Source: Flaccisagitta enflata (taxonomy: Eukaryota; Chaetognatha; Sagittoidea; Aphragmophora). Taken from it: 64,000 bases of DNA. Location of the stretch: the NCBI GenBank assembly GCA_965153355.1, contig OZ231128.1:44702001-44766000 (forward strand), written 5' to 3'. The stretch's first letter is position 1; each line of letters starts with the position of its first letter. The notes under the pieces are model-generated. The model saw only the letters and a program-made list of their open reading frames with translations. It was not told where the DNA came from and searched no databases. Position numbers and translations under genes: made by a program. Positions 1 to 11,738 of this stretch are shown here, in pieces.

Positions 1-114
1 AATAGAAAAAATTACAAATCTACAAGAAAAATTGAAAGTTCAACATAGGAAAAGGTGAACATAAGTAGGCATAATAATTAAGGACCAACTCTTTGGGATT
101 GACTTTGGCCGTGG

Positions 115-117
<3 letters not shown>

Positions 118-197
<80 letters not shown>
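118..197. repeat. (GA)n microsatellite
   Basis: Uninterrupted GA dinucleotide run of about 80 bp. The Arg-Glu and Ser-Leu reading frames across it are products of the repeat, not genes. The preceding 117 bases show nothing recognisable. Confidence 0.97.
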
Positions 198-199
<2 letters not shown>

Positions 200-200
200 A

Positions 201-639
201 ACAGACAAAGTTGTTGCGTTGTCAGCAGTTGGTATGCCGTGCAGTAGTAAGCCTAGCCATGTGAATGGACCTAGGAGCTGTTTCTCGTCTGACTCATCCC
301 CCGCAGATCCTTACCCAAAGTAGTCTATGTAAATAGTACTGAAGTTGGGGGGATCTGGCTAAGAATAGAACTAGCAGGGAGATAAGACAGTTGTCATTGT
401 GTGAGAGACTGTAAGAGAGAGGCAGACAGAGTCAAATTAATTACGTTGTTAGCAGTTTGTATGTAGTAGTAGTAGTAGTAGTAGAGGCTCCTAGCCATGT
501 GAATGGACCTAGGAGTCATTTTTTGTCTGACTCATCCCCCGCAGATCCTTACCCAACGTAGTCTATGTAAATAGTACTGTAGTTGGGGGGATCTGGCTAA
601 GAATCGAACTAGCAGGGAGATAAGGCAGTTGTTATTGTG
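201..639. repeat. Two direct copies of a ~200-bp repeat
   Basis: Copy 1 (about 201-402) and copy 2 (about 423-639) share long blocks such as CTAGCCATGTGAATGGACCT and a shared 3' end near GCAGGGAGATAAG. They lie directly downstream of the minus-strand LINE reverse transcriptase, so they may be a duplicated 3' UTR of that element. Copy 2 also carries a short GTA triplet run. No coding sequence is evident. Confidence 0.8.
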
Positions 640-669
640 CCTAGGCGTCAATATTTTAAGTAGGATGAG

Positions 670-2115
670 TCACAGATGATTTTGAGTGGGAGATGGGGAA
701 AGATCAGGTGGGCGCTGTGCAGGCAGGATAACATCTAGAGGGCTGCGGTGGGACCGATAGATGACTTTTTGATCCTTTGATGAACTTGAGCGGACTAGCT
801 GGATGACTTCTGCCTCTCTTTCACTGATCACTTTGCCCAGGACTGGATTTCCAACTTTCATCTTGTTCACCATTTTTGAGCTCAGCTGCAGCAGTCGGAC
901 CTTTATCATGGGCAGACAGGCGCTCTCATGAAATAGTTTCAGACTGACATATCTTGGCAGACAGAGACAGATACGGATGGCTCGATTCTGGATTTTTTGC
1001 ATGATATCAAGGGTGCTATCTGGCGAATGAACAAAACAGACAGACCCATATTCAAAAATTGATCTGACATAAACCTTGTAGAGTCGGATTAGGATCTTTG
1101 GATCGGTCCCACCCCATGCCAATATTCTAAGGATATTCAGTCTTTTTTCTGCTCTTTGAGATAAAGTTTGAATATGATCCTTGAAGTTGAGCGATGGATT
1201 TATCTCAACACCAAGAAATTTTGCCTTAGATACCGGCCTCACTACATCATTGAAAAGGAGGATTGCTAGGTTTTCATCTAGCTTTCCCCGTTTCTTACTT
1301 AGAATGACCAAGTTTGATTTGTCCCCATTTAATTTTACACGCCACTTACGGCACCATCCTTCAACGGCATCCACTGCCCTCTGGATTTTTCTGACCGCCA
1401 GCAACTCTGTCTTGGCACTGCCGCATATGGCAATGTCATCTGCAAACTGATAGTGGCTTGTACCTGTGTCCTCTCCTGTGGGTAGGTCATTTACAGATAT
1501 GATGTAGATGAGTGGGGACAGGCAGCTCCCTTGGGGTGTCCCAGCCCTTAAGTTGACAACTTTAGAGAAGAGCCCTGTTTCAAAAACTTGCAGTGTTCTA
1601 TCGGTAAGGAAAGAGCTAAGAACTCTGACTATCCTGTCTGGCAAGCCTAGTGTGTTTTTCAATTTGTACCTGACACCATCGTGCCAGCATTTGTCAAAGG
1701 CTGCCTCTGCATCTAAAAACAAACTAGCTGTTACTTCACCTTCTCTGAAACCTTTATGGCTCTCCTCTACAAGTCTCAACAGATGGTCAGAGCTCATTTT
1801 ACCTTTTCTGTAACCACTTTGATTTTTGTTGAATATGCCCTTGGACTCAAGAAAATTACTTAGCCTGCCTGCCAGCAGTCTCTCAAATAGTTTTCCTAAG
1901 CAGGAGAGGAGGGATATCGGTCGGTAATTTTTAGCCTGGGATAGATCTTTCCCAGGCTTAGGCACCATTATGGTTTTGGCATGCTTCCAGACCTTAGGAA
2001 AGTATCCTATCTTTATACAGGCCCCAAAAAACTTTGTTATGTAGATAATGTAGATAAGACCATGGAAAAAGAGAGAGCTATAAGAAGATCGATTTTCTGG
2101 TCTTTTATCCTTCAA
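670..2115 (-). mobile_element. 5'-truncated non-LTR (LINE, Jockey/CR1-like) reverse transcriptase
   Basis: A 481-residue open frame encodes an RNA-dependent DNA polymerase of the LINE type, which copies element RNA at a nicked target site. Visible RT motifs are NYRPISLL near residues 63-70, the first catalytic Asp at FLDAEAAFD (about 133-141), AGTPQGS (191-197) and the FADD catalytic box (224-227), followed by thumb-like and C-terminal sequence. The endonuclease that normally precedes the RT in these families is missing. The first ~28 residues look like flank: they run into a ~68-bp tandem repeat at 2086-2221, so the 5' truncation point is probably near 2030-2080. The frame is otherwise intact to its stop, so the copy may be fairly young. 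Jockey versus CR1 cannot be settled by eye. Confidence 0.9.
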
Positions 2116-2221
2116 GAATTAATACTTAGCCAGTGATAATAGGTGACTGAAAGAGATCGATTTTCTGGTCTTTTGTCCTTTAAGAGTTAATCTTTGGTCA
2201 ATGAAAACAGGTGGCTGAATG
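2086..2221. repeat. ~68-bp tandem duplication
   Basis: Two adjacent copies (about 2086-2153 and 2154-2221) share GATCGATTTTCTGGTCTTTT and a matching GGTG(A/G)CTGAA end, with some divergence. They sit at the 5' truncation side of the LINE fragment. Confidence 0.8.
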
Positions 2222-2295
2222 AGGTTGATTTTACAGGAAGTGCTTTGAGATATACATCTAGGCCAAAATGATCATGTGACTATTTGAGAGAATAA

Positions 2296-2450
2296 GGGAA
2301 AGAGAGAGAGGGAGAGAGAAAGAGAGAGAGAGAAAGAGAGAGAAAGAGAAAGACACAGAGAAAGAGAAAGAGACAGAGAGTGAGATAGAGAGAGACAGTG
2401 AGAGATAGAGAGAGACAGAGAGAAAGAAAGAGAGAGAGAGATAGACAAAC
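2296..2450. repeat. Degenerate GA-rich microsatellite
   Basis: Purine-rich GA/GAAA/GACA tract. Open frames through it encode only Ser/Leu/Phe low-complexity peptides and are not genes. Confidence 0.93.
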
Positions 2451-2624
2451 AAGCAAACAGATAAAAAGACAAACAATGAGACTAATAGACAAAAAAAGCG
2501 GAGTAGTCATTTAATTGATTTTAAAGTGCATTTAAAATAAGTAAAAAAATTGTATAGTCTATTTGTTTATAAGAAATTGAATAAAAATTTTCTAATAACT
2601 TTAGCATGATATTGTTAAATATTG

Positions 2625-2715
2625 TATACAATTTTTTAAGGTATTGTATTGTATTGGTATTGTATTGTATCGGCTCAATATCTTAAAGTATTGTATAGTG
2701 TATTGTATTGTATAG
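2625..2715. repeat. TATTG pentamer-rich simple repeat
   Basis: Repeated GTATTGTATTG words with interruptions. The same word occurs singly near 8560-8640, next to similar 'CGCCC(A/G)GGCTTGG' sequence, which suggests a dispersed repeat end. Confidence 0.8.
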
Positions 2716-2885
2716 AAAAATGCAGAATCGCCCGGGCTTGGTGCAGATACGCGGTCCAAGGCACTTCCACTGCTGTCTCTATCATGATCATGAAAACGAC
2801 TTACAGTACTTAGAACTAGTCATCCAAGGATCGCACATGGTCAGCGGTACCCAATGCCCTGCTTGGAGTAATCAGCTAAAGAGGT

Positions 2886-3975
2886 GGAGTGTAGGTGGTT
2901 TAGGTGGATTTAGGGGGGTCGGTGACAGGCTGGTGAAATAAACTTCGTCGAGTGGCCTAAACAAGCACTGTGTAGGTGGTTTAGGTGGATTTAGGGGGTC
3001 GGTGACAGGCTGGTGAAATAAACTTCGTCGAGTGGCCTAAACAAGCACTGTGTAGGTGGTTTGGTGAGTTAGGGGGTCGGTGACAGGCTGGGTGAAATAA
3101 ATTGCCAAGTGGCCTAAACAAGCACTGTGTAGGTGGTTTAGGTGGATTTAGGGGGTCGGTGGCAGGCTGGTGAAATAAACTTTGTCGAGTGGTAGCAAGC
3201 ACTGTGTAGGTGGTTTAGGTGATTTAGGAGGTCGGTGACAGGCTGGTGAAATAAACTGTCGAAAGGCCTAAACAAGCGCTGTGTAGGTGGTTTAGGGTTT
3301 TAGGGGGCGGTGACAGGCTGGTGAAATAAACTTTGTCAGTGGCCTAAACAAGCACTGTGTAGGTGGTTTAGGAGGATTTAGGGGGTCGATGACAGGCTGG
3401 TGAAAAAAACTTCTTCAAGTGGCCTAAACAAGCACTGTGTAGATGGTTTAGGTGGATTTAGGGGGTCGGTGACAAGCTGGTGAAAAACTTTAGAGTGGCC
3501 TAAACAAGCACTGTGTAGGTGGTTTAGGTGGATTTAGGGGTCCAGTGACAGGATGGTGAAATAAACTTTGTCAGTGCCTAAACAAGCACTGTGTAGGTGG
3601 TTGGTGGATTTAGGGGTCGGTGACAGGCTGGTGAAATAAACTTAGTGGCCTAAACAAGCACATGTAGTGGTTTAGGTGGATTTAGGGGTCGAGACAGCTG
3701 GTGAAATAAACTTCGTTGAGTGGCCTAAACAAGCACTGTGTAGGTGGTTTAGGTGGATTTAGGGGGGCCGGTGACAGGCTGGTGAAATAAACTTTGTCGA
3801 GTGGCCTAAACAAGCACTGTGTAGGTGGTTTAGGTGGATTTAGGGGGCCAATGACAGGCCAGTGAAATAAACTTTGCCGAGTGCCCTACACAAGCACTGT
3901 GTAGGTGGTTTAGGTGATTTAGGGCCGGTGACAGGGCTGCGAAAATAAACTTCGCCGAGTGGCTCAACACACTGT
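2886..3975. repeat. 82-bp minisatellite, about 14 copies
   Basis: Tandem units begin GTGTAGGTGGTTTAGGTGGA and include GGTGACAGGCTGGTGAAATA. Unit starts lie near 2888, 2970, 3052, 3126, 3206, 3281, 3357, 3438, 3513, 3590, 3664, 3738, 3819 and 3898. Central and right units have shortened to about 72-80 bp by small deletions. The array begins inside a copy of the 'GGTCAGCGGTACCC' dispersed repeat at about 2828-2890. Confidence 0.95.
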
Positions 3976-4562
3976 GCTCAGTTACCGATGTCCTGTAGAC
4001 ACGGGTAATCCCCTCTACGTCCTGAGAGAGCATATTTGGGGTAATTTTCCATAATATTCATTGGGAATTTGGAATTTTTCTCAATTTTTTGTCAAAAGTT
4101 CAACAACGTGACGTGGCGAAGAAACACGATCTCTCTTCGACCTTCGCGGCTTTCCAAGAAAAATCATCAAAAAACTGATTCAACCATAATGTAATCGGCT
4201 GTAAATACACTCAAAATTCCATCTTTTTGTTCTCCACCCAACTGCAAATTTTCATCTCAATCAGTCAACGGGAAGGGTCAAAACTTTGAAAGAAACTACC
4301 ATCATTAATGGGATTGATTTTATTTCATCATAAAAAAAAATCGCTATCGTGGTCTCACTCTCTCATCGCCTCATATTTGTTTGGAATCCAAAGTCCAAGT
4401 TGAATCAGTTCTCCAACCTCAGTCTTGATGTGTAACAACTACAGCTAAGAATTTGTATTACAAAACCATTTACCTTCTAAAAAAAAAAACTACTTCACAG
4501 AACCAAAGACTGAATCTTACTGAAGGAAATTGTCATCTTTCCGTGTTAATAAAGCTCAAGAC
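3976..4562. other. Unassigned non-coding sequence
   Basis: AT-rich sequence after the minisatellite. I see no open frame of interest, repeat array or RNA gene. It may contain the 5' part of the LINE whose ORF1 follows. Confidence 0.4.
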
Positions 4563-5608
4563 ATGGAGAAAATACAGCATGATATTGCGCAACTGGAAAA
4601 AGAGTCAAAAGAAACAAATGAATGGAAAACCAAAATGGATGTTTCCTCATGACCTTCAAAAAAGGTTTTGAAGGTTTTGAAAAAGTCGTGGAAGGCATTA
4701 ACAATAATCATACAGCTTTGAATGAAACAATTGCCATGCTAACCATTAAAATGAAAAATCATATCACAAGTGCTGATTCCTTCAAAGCCCAAGTGGTTAA
4801 GCATCAGGTTGCCTCAAAAACCGAACTTGAAGCCTTCAAAGCCCAAGTGGTTAAGCATCAGGTTGCCTCAAAAACCGAATTGGAAGCCTTTGGAAAGAAA
4901 TTGACTAAATCACAACAACAGTTAGATGCAACAAATCGCAAGTTTGCAGAGGAGATGGAAAAAAACAGGTGTATCAAAGATGAATTGAAGACCAAGATGG
5001 ATGCCATTGGAGAAAGAACAACATCAACTGACGTCAGATTACAGGAGCTCGAAACCGAATTTCAAGCCATCAAGGCAAAAGTGGATGAAATTCACAATTC
5101 TGCACAAAGTTCAACCAACCCTGCCACAATGAATAAAGGCACACCTGTGCAATTTGTTCCAGAATGGGTCTTATGCGAACTAAAGAGAAACAACATCATC
5201 ATTTTTGGTCAACAGGAAACAGATGACGATCTTGCCATGATCAAATTGCTTGCTGGTGACTTGGACCTGGACCTGGATCCTTCTACGGACATTGTTCATT
5301 ATTTTTGTGTTGGAACATCAAACAGTAGCAATTTGCGCCCCCTGGTCGTTAAATTTGTATGCTCAGAAAAAAGAGGGCAATGCTCCTGATGGCAAAGAAG
5401 CTGAGAGGAATGGAGAAATGGAACGGGTGATTATCATCACTACATGACAAAATTGGAATGTCAAGTGGAAAAAGCATGGGAGATTAAATTGCGGCAAGAT
5501 GCTGAGCATTTGAACAATTCTCTCACTGCAGATGAAAAAAGTGTCAAGTTTTTCAAAGTTATTGGCGGCCGTCGCGAGCGAAGAATAGCATGCTTTCCCA
5601 TTAAATGA
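4563..5608 (+). pseudogene. Decayed LINE ORF1 (coiled coil plus RRM-like domain)
   Basis: This is the nucleic-acid chaperone-type ORF1 of a CR1/L2/Jockey-like LINE, broken by frameshifts. A coiled coil starts in frame 3 at 4563 and moves to frame 2 near 4650, where the longest piece (to 5389) continues the heptad-rich region. An RRM-like segment follows with the ORF1 hallmark RNNIIIFG near 5187-5210. Around 5365-5420 a third frame supplies the family-typical AKKLRG segment. Frame 2 then resumes at 5456 and ends with a stop at 5606-5608. A perfect-looking 54-bp internal tandem duplication (4781-4834 and 4835-4888) lengthens the coiled coil by 18 residues. No endonuclease/RT follows, so the copy is incomplete. 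It is on the strand opposite to the RT at 670-2115; the two need not be one family. Confidence 0.75.
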
Positions 5609-6061
5609 CTCACTAACTTAGAGACCATAAGAGCACAATGATCAAATCAGATTTTTTTTTCTCTCTTTACAAATGTTTTTTTTAGTATCATAAAATCTTT
5701 AGTATTTGCTCAGAGAATAATCACTGATATTATTTGCATTACAAAAGCATCATATTTTCTATTTGGAAGTATTTATAGTCTTTTTTATATATTGGAAAAG
5801 TCGTCAAAATTTTGGTGAATATGCAACTTTTCCTTTACTGATTTACACTTTTGATTTTTAAAACTAGTGACTGGTCAATTTTGGATATTTTGAACATAGA
5901 ATTTTCAATTTTTAGCAGTTGCATGGTAACAATTCTCGCTTTTGGTTCTTATGAACTACTGACTGGTTAATTTTCTTTGCCACGTAAATTGTAATTTGAC
6001 GGAACAGCTATCATCTCGAAGAGCAAGTCGTAAAAAGCTTGCTTCCTTTGATAGCTTAAAT
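5609..6061. other. AT-rich unassigned sequence
   Basis: No open frame or array. A short motif (ACTGGTYAATTTT) occurs twice, near 5870 and 5960. Possibly further decayed LINE sequence. Confidence 0.4.
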
Positions 6062-6103
6062 TTTATATTATATTATTATATTATATTATTATATTATATT
6101 ATT
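6062..6103. repeat. TATTA-type simple repeat
   Basis: About 40 bp of (TTATATTATA)-like AT repeat. Confidence 0.9.
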
Positions 6104-6111
6104 CAATGGGA

Positions 6112-6302
6112 ATTTGAGGCCTGAGAGGCTGGATTAAAAGCCCAAGAGGCTGAATTTGAGGCCCATGAGGCTGGATTTGAGGCCTGAGAGGCTGGATTTG
6201 AGGCCTGAGAGGCTGGATTTAGGGCCTGACAGGCTGGATTTGAGGCCTGAGAGGCCAGATTTGAGGCCTGAGAGGCTGGATTTGAGTCCGGGGAGGCTTG
6301 AG
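6112..6302. repeat. 21-bp minisatellite (GGCCTGAGAGGCTGGATTTGA type)
   Basis: Nine or so 21-bp units of the form GAGGCTGGATTTGAGGCCTG. Because 21 is a multiple of three, both strands stay open and read as 7-residue repeats; these are not taken as genes. Related degenerate arrays occur at 16858-17045, 19745-20095 and 20635-20985. Confidence 0.92.
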
Positions 6303-6352
6303 ATGCTTTGGAGGGGGGGGGGTACGTACGGAAGGACGTACGTAATTTTTAG

Positions 6353-6522
6353 CCCCTGTGTCCTACAGGACATCGGCCCTTTGGGGACGCTGCCCAAAAA
6401 GTCATCCAAGTATCGCACATGGTCAGCGGTGACCGATGCCCTGCTAGTAGTGATCAGCTGAAGAAGTGGAGTGATAGCAGGGCAGCGGCCCCAAAGGACC
6501 CATGTCCTGTAGGATACAGGGG
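6353..6522. mobile_element. 170-bp fold-back element (short MITE/SINE-like family)
   Basis: Left arm 6353-6395 and right arm 6480-6522 are inverted copies (ends CCCCTGT...ACAGGGG; inner edge CGCTGCCC / GGGCAGCG) around about 84 bp that contains GGTCAGCGGTGACCGATGCC. Part-copies of the same family occur near 2828, 6785, 15473, 19645, 20530, 28715 (other strand), 63575 and 63780. No ORF. The class is uncertain because no target-site duplication is obvious. Confidence 0.7.
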
Positions 6523-6780
6523 TGAATTTCCTTATTTGAAGCAATCTTCCTTGATATTGAATGGGAATTTCATGTCTCTCCCATTAGTCATCAATATTTC
6601 ATGTTATTCAACGGGAATTTCCAAATTTTTTCATTTATTTGTCAATTTTCAAAGGGAAATTGGCATTCTTTTAAGTTTTTGTAATTTTTTTTTTTATTAT
6701 TCAATGGAAATTTGAGGCTTGAGAAGCTAGAGAGGGACAGACAGACAAACAGACAGATGGATGGACTGAAGAACAGACTA

Positions 6781-6848
6781 ACGTATGTAAATTCACCCCT
6801 GTGTCCTATAGGACATCGGCCTTTTGGGGCTGCTGCCCAAAAAGTGAA
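6781..6848. repeat. Half-copy of the fold-back family
   Basis: Single arm matching 6345-6402 (CACCCCTGTGTCCTA, GACATCGGCC, GCTGCCCAAAAAGT), with no partner arm next to it. Confidence 0.75.
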
Positions 6849-6985
6849 TTAGATCAACCCTCAGTATAATCCAGGGTTTATCTTCATTTTATAGTGGTAC
6901 AATTCGCGGGGTATGTTGAGAAATGTTGGGGCATGTAACAACAGCTTTCCTTCGCGCTCAGTATTATTAAGAAAAAAACATTTTA

Positions 6986-8097
6986 CCTAACCCCTCACCT
7001 GCATATCTTCAGCTAGCTGCGTTATTTCTTGTAAGAAAAAAAAAATCGTTGAGGGTGGCAAAAAAAAAGTGGTTTCTATGTAAAATTGCATCAGGATTCC
7101 ATTTTTGATGTTTTTAGGGCCCTACGAGGGGGCCCCTAGAAACGCACCCAAAAAAACAGCCAAAAATGGCCTATTTTGGCTATTTTTGTTGAAAATTTTT
7201 TGCTTAATGAGACCCCAACCCCCAAATTTTTTTGGTGGTAATACTTCTTGATGTAAGAGACTGAAAAAAAAATCATCATGGTAAGTGATGGTTGGTCAAA
7301 AGGCCCAAAGGGCCCAAAACATAAAAATATCACTTTTTATTCATTGCGCGTCTAAAATGCTTGGATTCCTACAAAATTTGAAATGGAACTTCTCATTTTA
7401 TGCAACAATCTTCCTGCAAAGATTTGTGGCCACTATTGAACAGCTTCATGTTGAAATTATGCTAAAAAAATCAAAATTCGACCAAAAAAACCAATTTTTG
7501 AGTTTTCTTACAGGAAAACACTATTTCAAGGTCCCTGAATCCAATTTTTTTTGAAAATGGTTAGTCATGCATCTTGAGAGATCCCAGAAAAAATTTCAGC
7601 AGAATTTCCAAAAAATGGCCGAGTTATTACGGTTCAAAATGACCTGGTAAATGAAAAAACACTATTTTGTAACTTCAAGGCTGTAGAACTGAAAAATTAT
7701 ACTAAAAGTACCTGGAAAATAGACATATTAAAAAGAAAATGCATGGGGAATTCATTACTGGTGGTTTGGGGCTGCACAAGGGGGCCCCTGGAAACACACC
7801 CAAAAAAAGCTAAAAATGGCCTATTTTGGCTATTTTTTGAGAAATTGTCTTGTTTAAAGAGACCCAATCCTTCCAAATTTGTTTGGGCTATACTTCTTGA
7901 TGTAAGAGACTGATGGAAAGAGAATCATGATGGTAGATGATGGTTGGGGTACCTAAAAAGGCCCAAAAGGGCCCGTAAAAGATAAAGATATCATTTTTTA
8001 TTCACTGTCCAAAAATGCTTGGATTCCAAAAAAATTTGAAATGGAGATTCTCATTTTATGTAAAAAGCTTTTGAACAGATTCATGGTAACATTATAT
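6986..8097 (+). repeat. Left arm of a 1.1-kb inverted repeat
   Basis: This arm pairs with 10583-11738 in reverse complement, very close to base-for-base in stretches such as 7340-7420 versus 11300-11380. Each arm is built from two related halves (here about 7080-7560 and 7750-8097), both with the words GGCCTATTTTGGCTATTTTT and CTTCTTGATGTAAGAGACTG. No long ORF is present in any frame, so it is a non-coding transposon-like repeat. A deletion near 8080 makes this arm shorter than its partner. Confidence 0.88.
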
Positions 8098-8740
8098 TTT
8101 CATTTAAACCAGTGTTATTCAAAAAATAGTTGTTCCTGCATGTGAACAGTAAACAGAAAGATGATCAACTTTACAGCACCGGTATGACTCAGCCTGGACC
8201 ACATGCTTAGAACCTTTAAGTGCACCAAAGCATTTTTGATTCACTTACTGGCAAACAAAGAATACCATTTTCTTTTTTAAAACAGTTTCATTGTTTTTCA
8301 TGTGGCCCAGTTGCCCAGGGGTGTCCGCGTGGAGGCACATACCGATTTCCCATATCAGGATGAGTCAGGTGAGTCACATGGTTCATCCTGATATGGACAT
8401 TACACCCCCTCCTAGCTAGCTAAGCTAATAAGCAGGACTGTGGAGGTCAAAGATGCTTATTTAAGATGTATCTTCCCTTTCTCGGACTATCCTTCATTTG
8501 TCATCACCGACAAAGCGGGGTGGAGTCACGTGCACGCAACTAAATTTTTTTTTATTGTATCATATTGGGATTCTATTGTATAGGCCCGACACTATCTAAC
8601 CCCACTACACCATATTTTTAAAATCTTTTAGTGTATTGCATTGAAAAAGAACCTTAGAAATCGCCCAGGCTTGGGAAGGACATACTTAAAGCGGCAAACT
8701 TGAAATTGCATGATTGGAAACAACTTTTTCATAAAAAAAA
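8098..8740. other. Spacer of the inverted repeat, first part
   Basis: Contains one copy of the dispersed GCGTGCACG/CCCCGCTTTGTC motif at about 8505-8545 and a TATTG-type stretch near 8560-8640. No gene seen. Confidence 0.5.
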
Positions 8741-8980
<240 letters not shown>

Positions 8981-10329
8981 GCCAAGACCAAAAAAGGACA
9001 TAGAAAGTAAAACAGACAGATGGACGAAGGGAAACTGTCAAGCTATGTCAAGAAGGATATAAAGGAAAAGTAAGTTGAATAAAAAGACCCTCGCTCTTGT
9101 GTTAAAAAATTTCTTCGCATAAGAAAAAAAAATGTAGAAGCGGCAAAACCTACGAAGGAGTCCGAAAACTTTTTGTCGGGAGAGGGGGGAGGCAGCAGCC
9201 CCAGGAACCATCTACTTTTTTCTAAAGAATGAAAAAATTTAAAAAAATAAGCATATTCTTTCAAGAATAGAATGAGAAAATTTTTTTCAATAAAAAGTAT
9301 GATAAAAGAATGTTGAAAGTATGGAGTACATACACATATGGATAAAAGAATAAACGCATGTCCTACAATTGCAATATTGTATACTCTTTTTATTATTTAT
9401 CTAAGAGAAATGATTTTATACTGCAGACGTTTTACTTTTTTCAATGATTGTTTTTTAGGATAGGGGACTGCTGACCGCTAAGACATAGGTTATATAAAAA
9501 CAAGGCCAACGCGTTACAAGTCGCGTGCGGTCTTGAATACTAAAAGACTAAAAGACTAAAAGACTAAAAGACTAAAAGACTAAAAGACTAAAAGACCAAA
9601 AGACCAAAAGACCAAGACAAAACAACTAAAAGCAGGAGTAGTAATATAAAAAAACGCCCAAAAACGCCGAAAAAAGCAAAGTGTTTCCGACCGACCGACC
9701 GACGGACAGAGTGGGTCATAGAGTCGCGTGCATGCGACTAAAAAAGGCCAGATACATAGCTACCCAAGTCGTGCGCGGATGGGCTGAGGCAATGATAAAA
9801 AAGGAGCTTTGTCTTTTTGTTTGTCTGTCTGTTGCTATGTCAATCTGTCAGTCCATCCATCTGTCTATTGATCTGCTGGGAATGTTTGAGTCTATAAGTG
9901 GAAAAACAACCATTTTACTTCCTTTTTTTTTTTTGGATTGGGTGTGGGGGAAATTTGGATGTAGATGGGAGTTGACTCCTCTGCCCACTCATCTGCAATG
10001 ATATTGTGACCCCGGGTCACTCATTGCAGGACAAGTTATTTAAAAAAAAAAAATTATATGACAAGGAAGCAGTGATAAAGAGCAACCAAATGATCGACTG
10101 GATGGACAAACAGGTTAAGGGAACAAATAATTGATGGACTGACGGATGGAAAGACCAAGTTATACAGTTGGGTGCACTTCACTATCAACTTCCCGTTTTC
10201 ACGTTTTAGGCGAGTCGTCTTCTCATCAACCAACAATAAACGACAGAAACAGATTTATTGCCAAGACTTTGTTTCGAGTCGAATTTCTTTTTACGTATCA
10301 CCAGTCTCCTACTCCCCACTACCTCCCTC
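8981..10329. other. Spacer of the inverted repeat, second part
   Basis: Non-coding. Holds a ten-fold ACTAAAAGAC decamer run (about 9540-9620), a copy of the CGACCGACGGACA / GTCGCGTGCATGCGAC motif at 9690-9750, and CTGTCTGTC/CATCC words near 9825-9875. No gene seen. Confidence 0.5.
9540..9620. repeat. 10-bp tandem repeat (ACTAAAAGAC)
   Basis: About eight perfect or near-perfect decamers. The last three carry C for T. Confidence 0.95.
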
Positions 10330-10408
10330 CCTCTCTTCTCTCTTTCTCTCTTTCTTTCTCTCTCTCTCTCTCTCTCTCTCCTCTCTCCCTCCTTCCCTCC
10401 CTCCCTCC

Positions 10409-10447
<39 letters not shown>
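10330..10447. repeat. (CT)n microsatellite
   Basis: CT/CTTT/CCTCC tract, the opposite-strand counterpart of the GA tract at 8741 on the other side of the spacer. Confidence 0.96.
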
Positions 10448-10451
<4 letters not shown>

Positions 10452-10582
10452 TCACTCACTGCCCTCTTTCCATTTTCATCCCTCCCCCTGTTATGAGATT
10501 CCTTTGTGTCTGCATAGTTGTAACCCACTATATCAGACCCAAGAGTAATGGTTTTAGGGGCCCTTTTGGGGCGAATTTTGTT

Positions 10583-11738
10583 TGAGCATAATTTTACCAT
10601 GAAGCTGTTCAAAAGTGACCAAAAATTTTGCAGGAAGCTATTTACATGAAATGAGAATTTCCATTTCAAATTTTTTTGGAATCCAAGCATTTTTGAACGC
10701 GCAGTGAAAAAAAAAATGATATCTTTATGTTTTACGGGCCCTTTTTGGGCCTTTTTAGGTACCCCAACCATCACCTACCATCATGATTCTCTTTCCATCA
10801 GTCTCTTACATCAAGAAGTATAGCCCAAACAAATTTGGAAGGATTGGGTCTCTTTGAACAAGAAATTTTTACCAAAAAAGCCAAAATAGGTCATTTTTAG
10901 CTTTTTTGGGGGGGTGTTTCCAGGGCCCCTTATAGAGCCCCCAAACCACCAGTAATAGATTCCCCATGCATTTTCTTTTTAATATGTCTATTTTCCAGGT
11001 ACTTTTTGTATGATTTTTCAGTACTACAGCCTTGAAGTTACAAAATTGTGTTTTTTTTCATTTACCAGGTCATTTTGAACCGTAATAACTCGGCCATTTT
11101 TTGGAAATATCTGCTGAAATTTTTTCTGGGATCTCCCAAGATGCATGACTAACCATTTTCAAAAAAAAAAATGGATTCAGGGACCTTGAAATAGTGTTTT
11201 CATGTTAGAAAACTCAAAAATTGGTTTTTTTTTTTGGTCGAATTTTGGTTTTTTTAGCATAATTTCAACATGAAGCTGTTCAAAAGTGGCCACAAAACTT
11301 TGCAGGAAGATTGTTGCATAAAATGAGAAGTTCCATTTCAAATTTTGTAGGAATCCAAGCATTTTTAGACGCGCAATGAATTAAAAAGTGATATTTTTAT
11401 GTTTTACGGGCCCTTTTTGGGCCTTTTTAGGTACCCCAACCATCACTTACCATGATGATCATTTTTTTTTTCAGTCTCTTACATCAAGAAGTATTACCAC
11501 CAAAAAAATTTGGGGGTTGGGGTCTCATTAAGCAAAAAATTTTCAACAAAAATAGCCAAAATAGGCTATTTTTGGCTGTTTTTTTGGGTGCGTTTCTAGG
11601 GGCCCCCTCGTAGGGCCCTAAAAACATCAAAAATGGATTCCTGATGCAATTTTACATAGAAATCACTTTTTTTTGGCCACCCTCAAAGATTTTTTTTTTT
11701 TTTTACATGCTAGCTGAAGATATGCAGGTGAGGGCTAA
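10583..11738 (-). repeat. Right arm of the 1.1-kb inverted repeat
   Basis: Reverse complement of 6986-8097. Its outer end (GCTGAAGATATGCAGGTGAG, near 11715) matches the left arm's outer end near 6995. The two arms enclose 8098-10582. No target-site duplication is obvious, so it could be one long-TIR element or two insertions of one repeat in opposite directions. Confidence 0.88.

Noticed and set aside
9690-9750. Helitron 3' end (palindrome followed by CTAA)
   Set aside because: The GTCGCGTGCATGCGAC palindrome fits loosely, but other copies do not share a CTRR end or a 5' TC partner.
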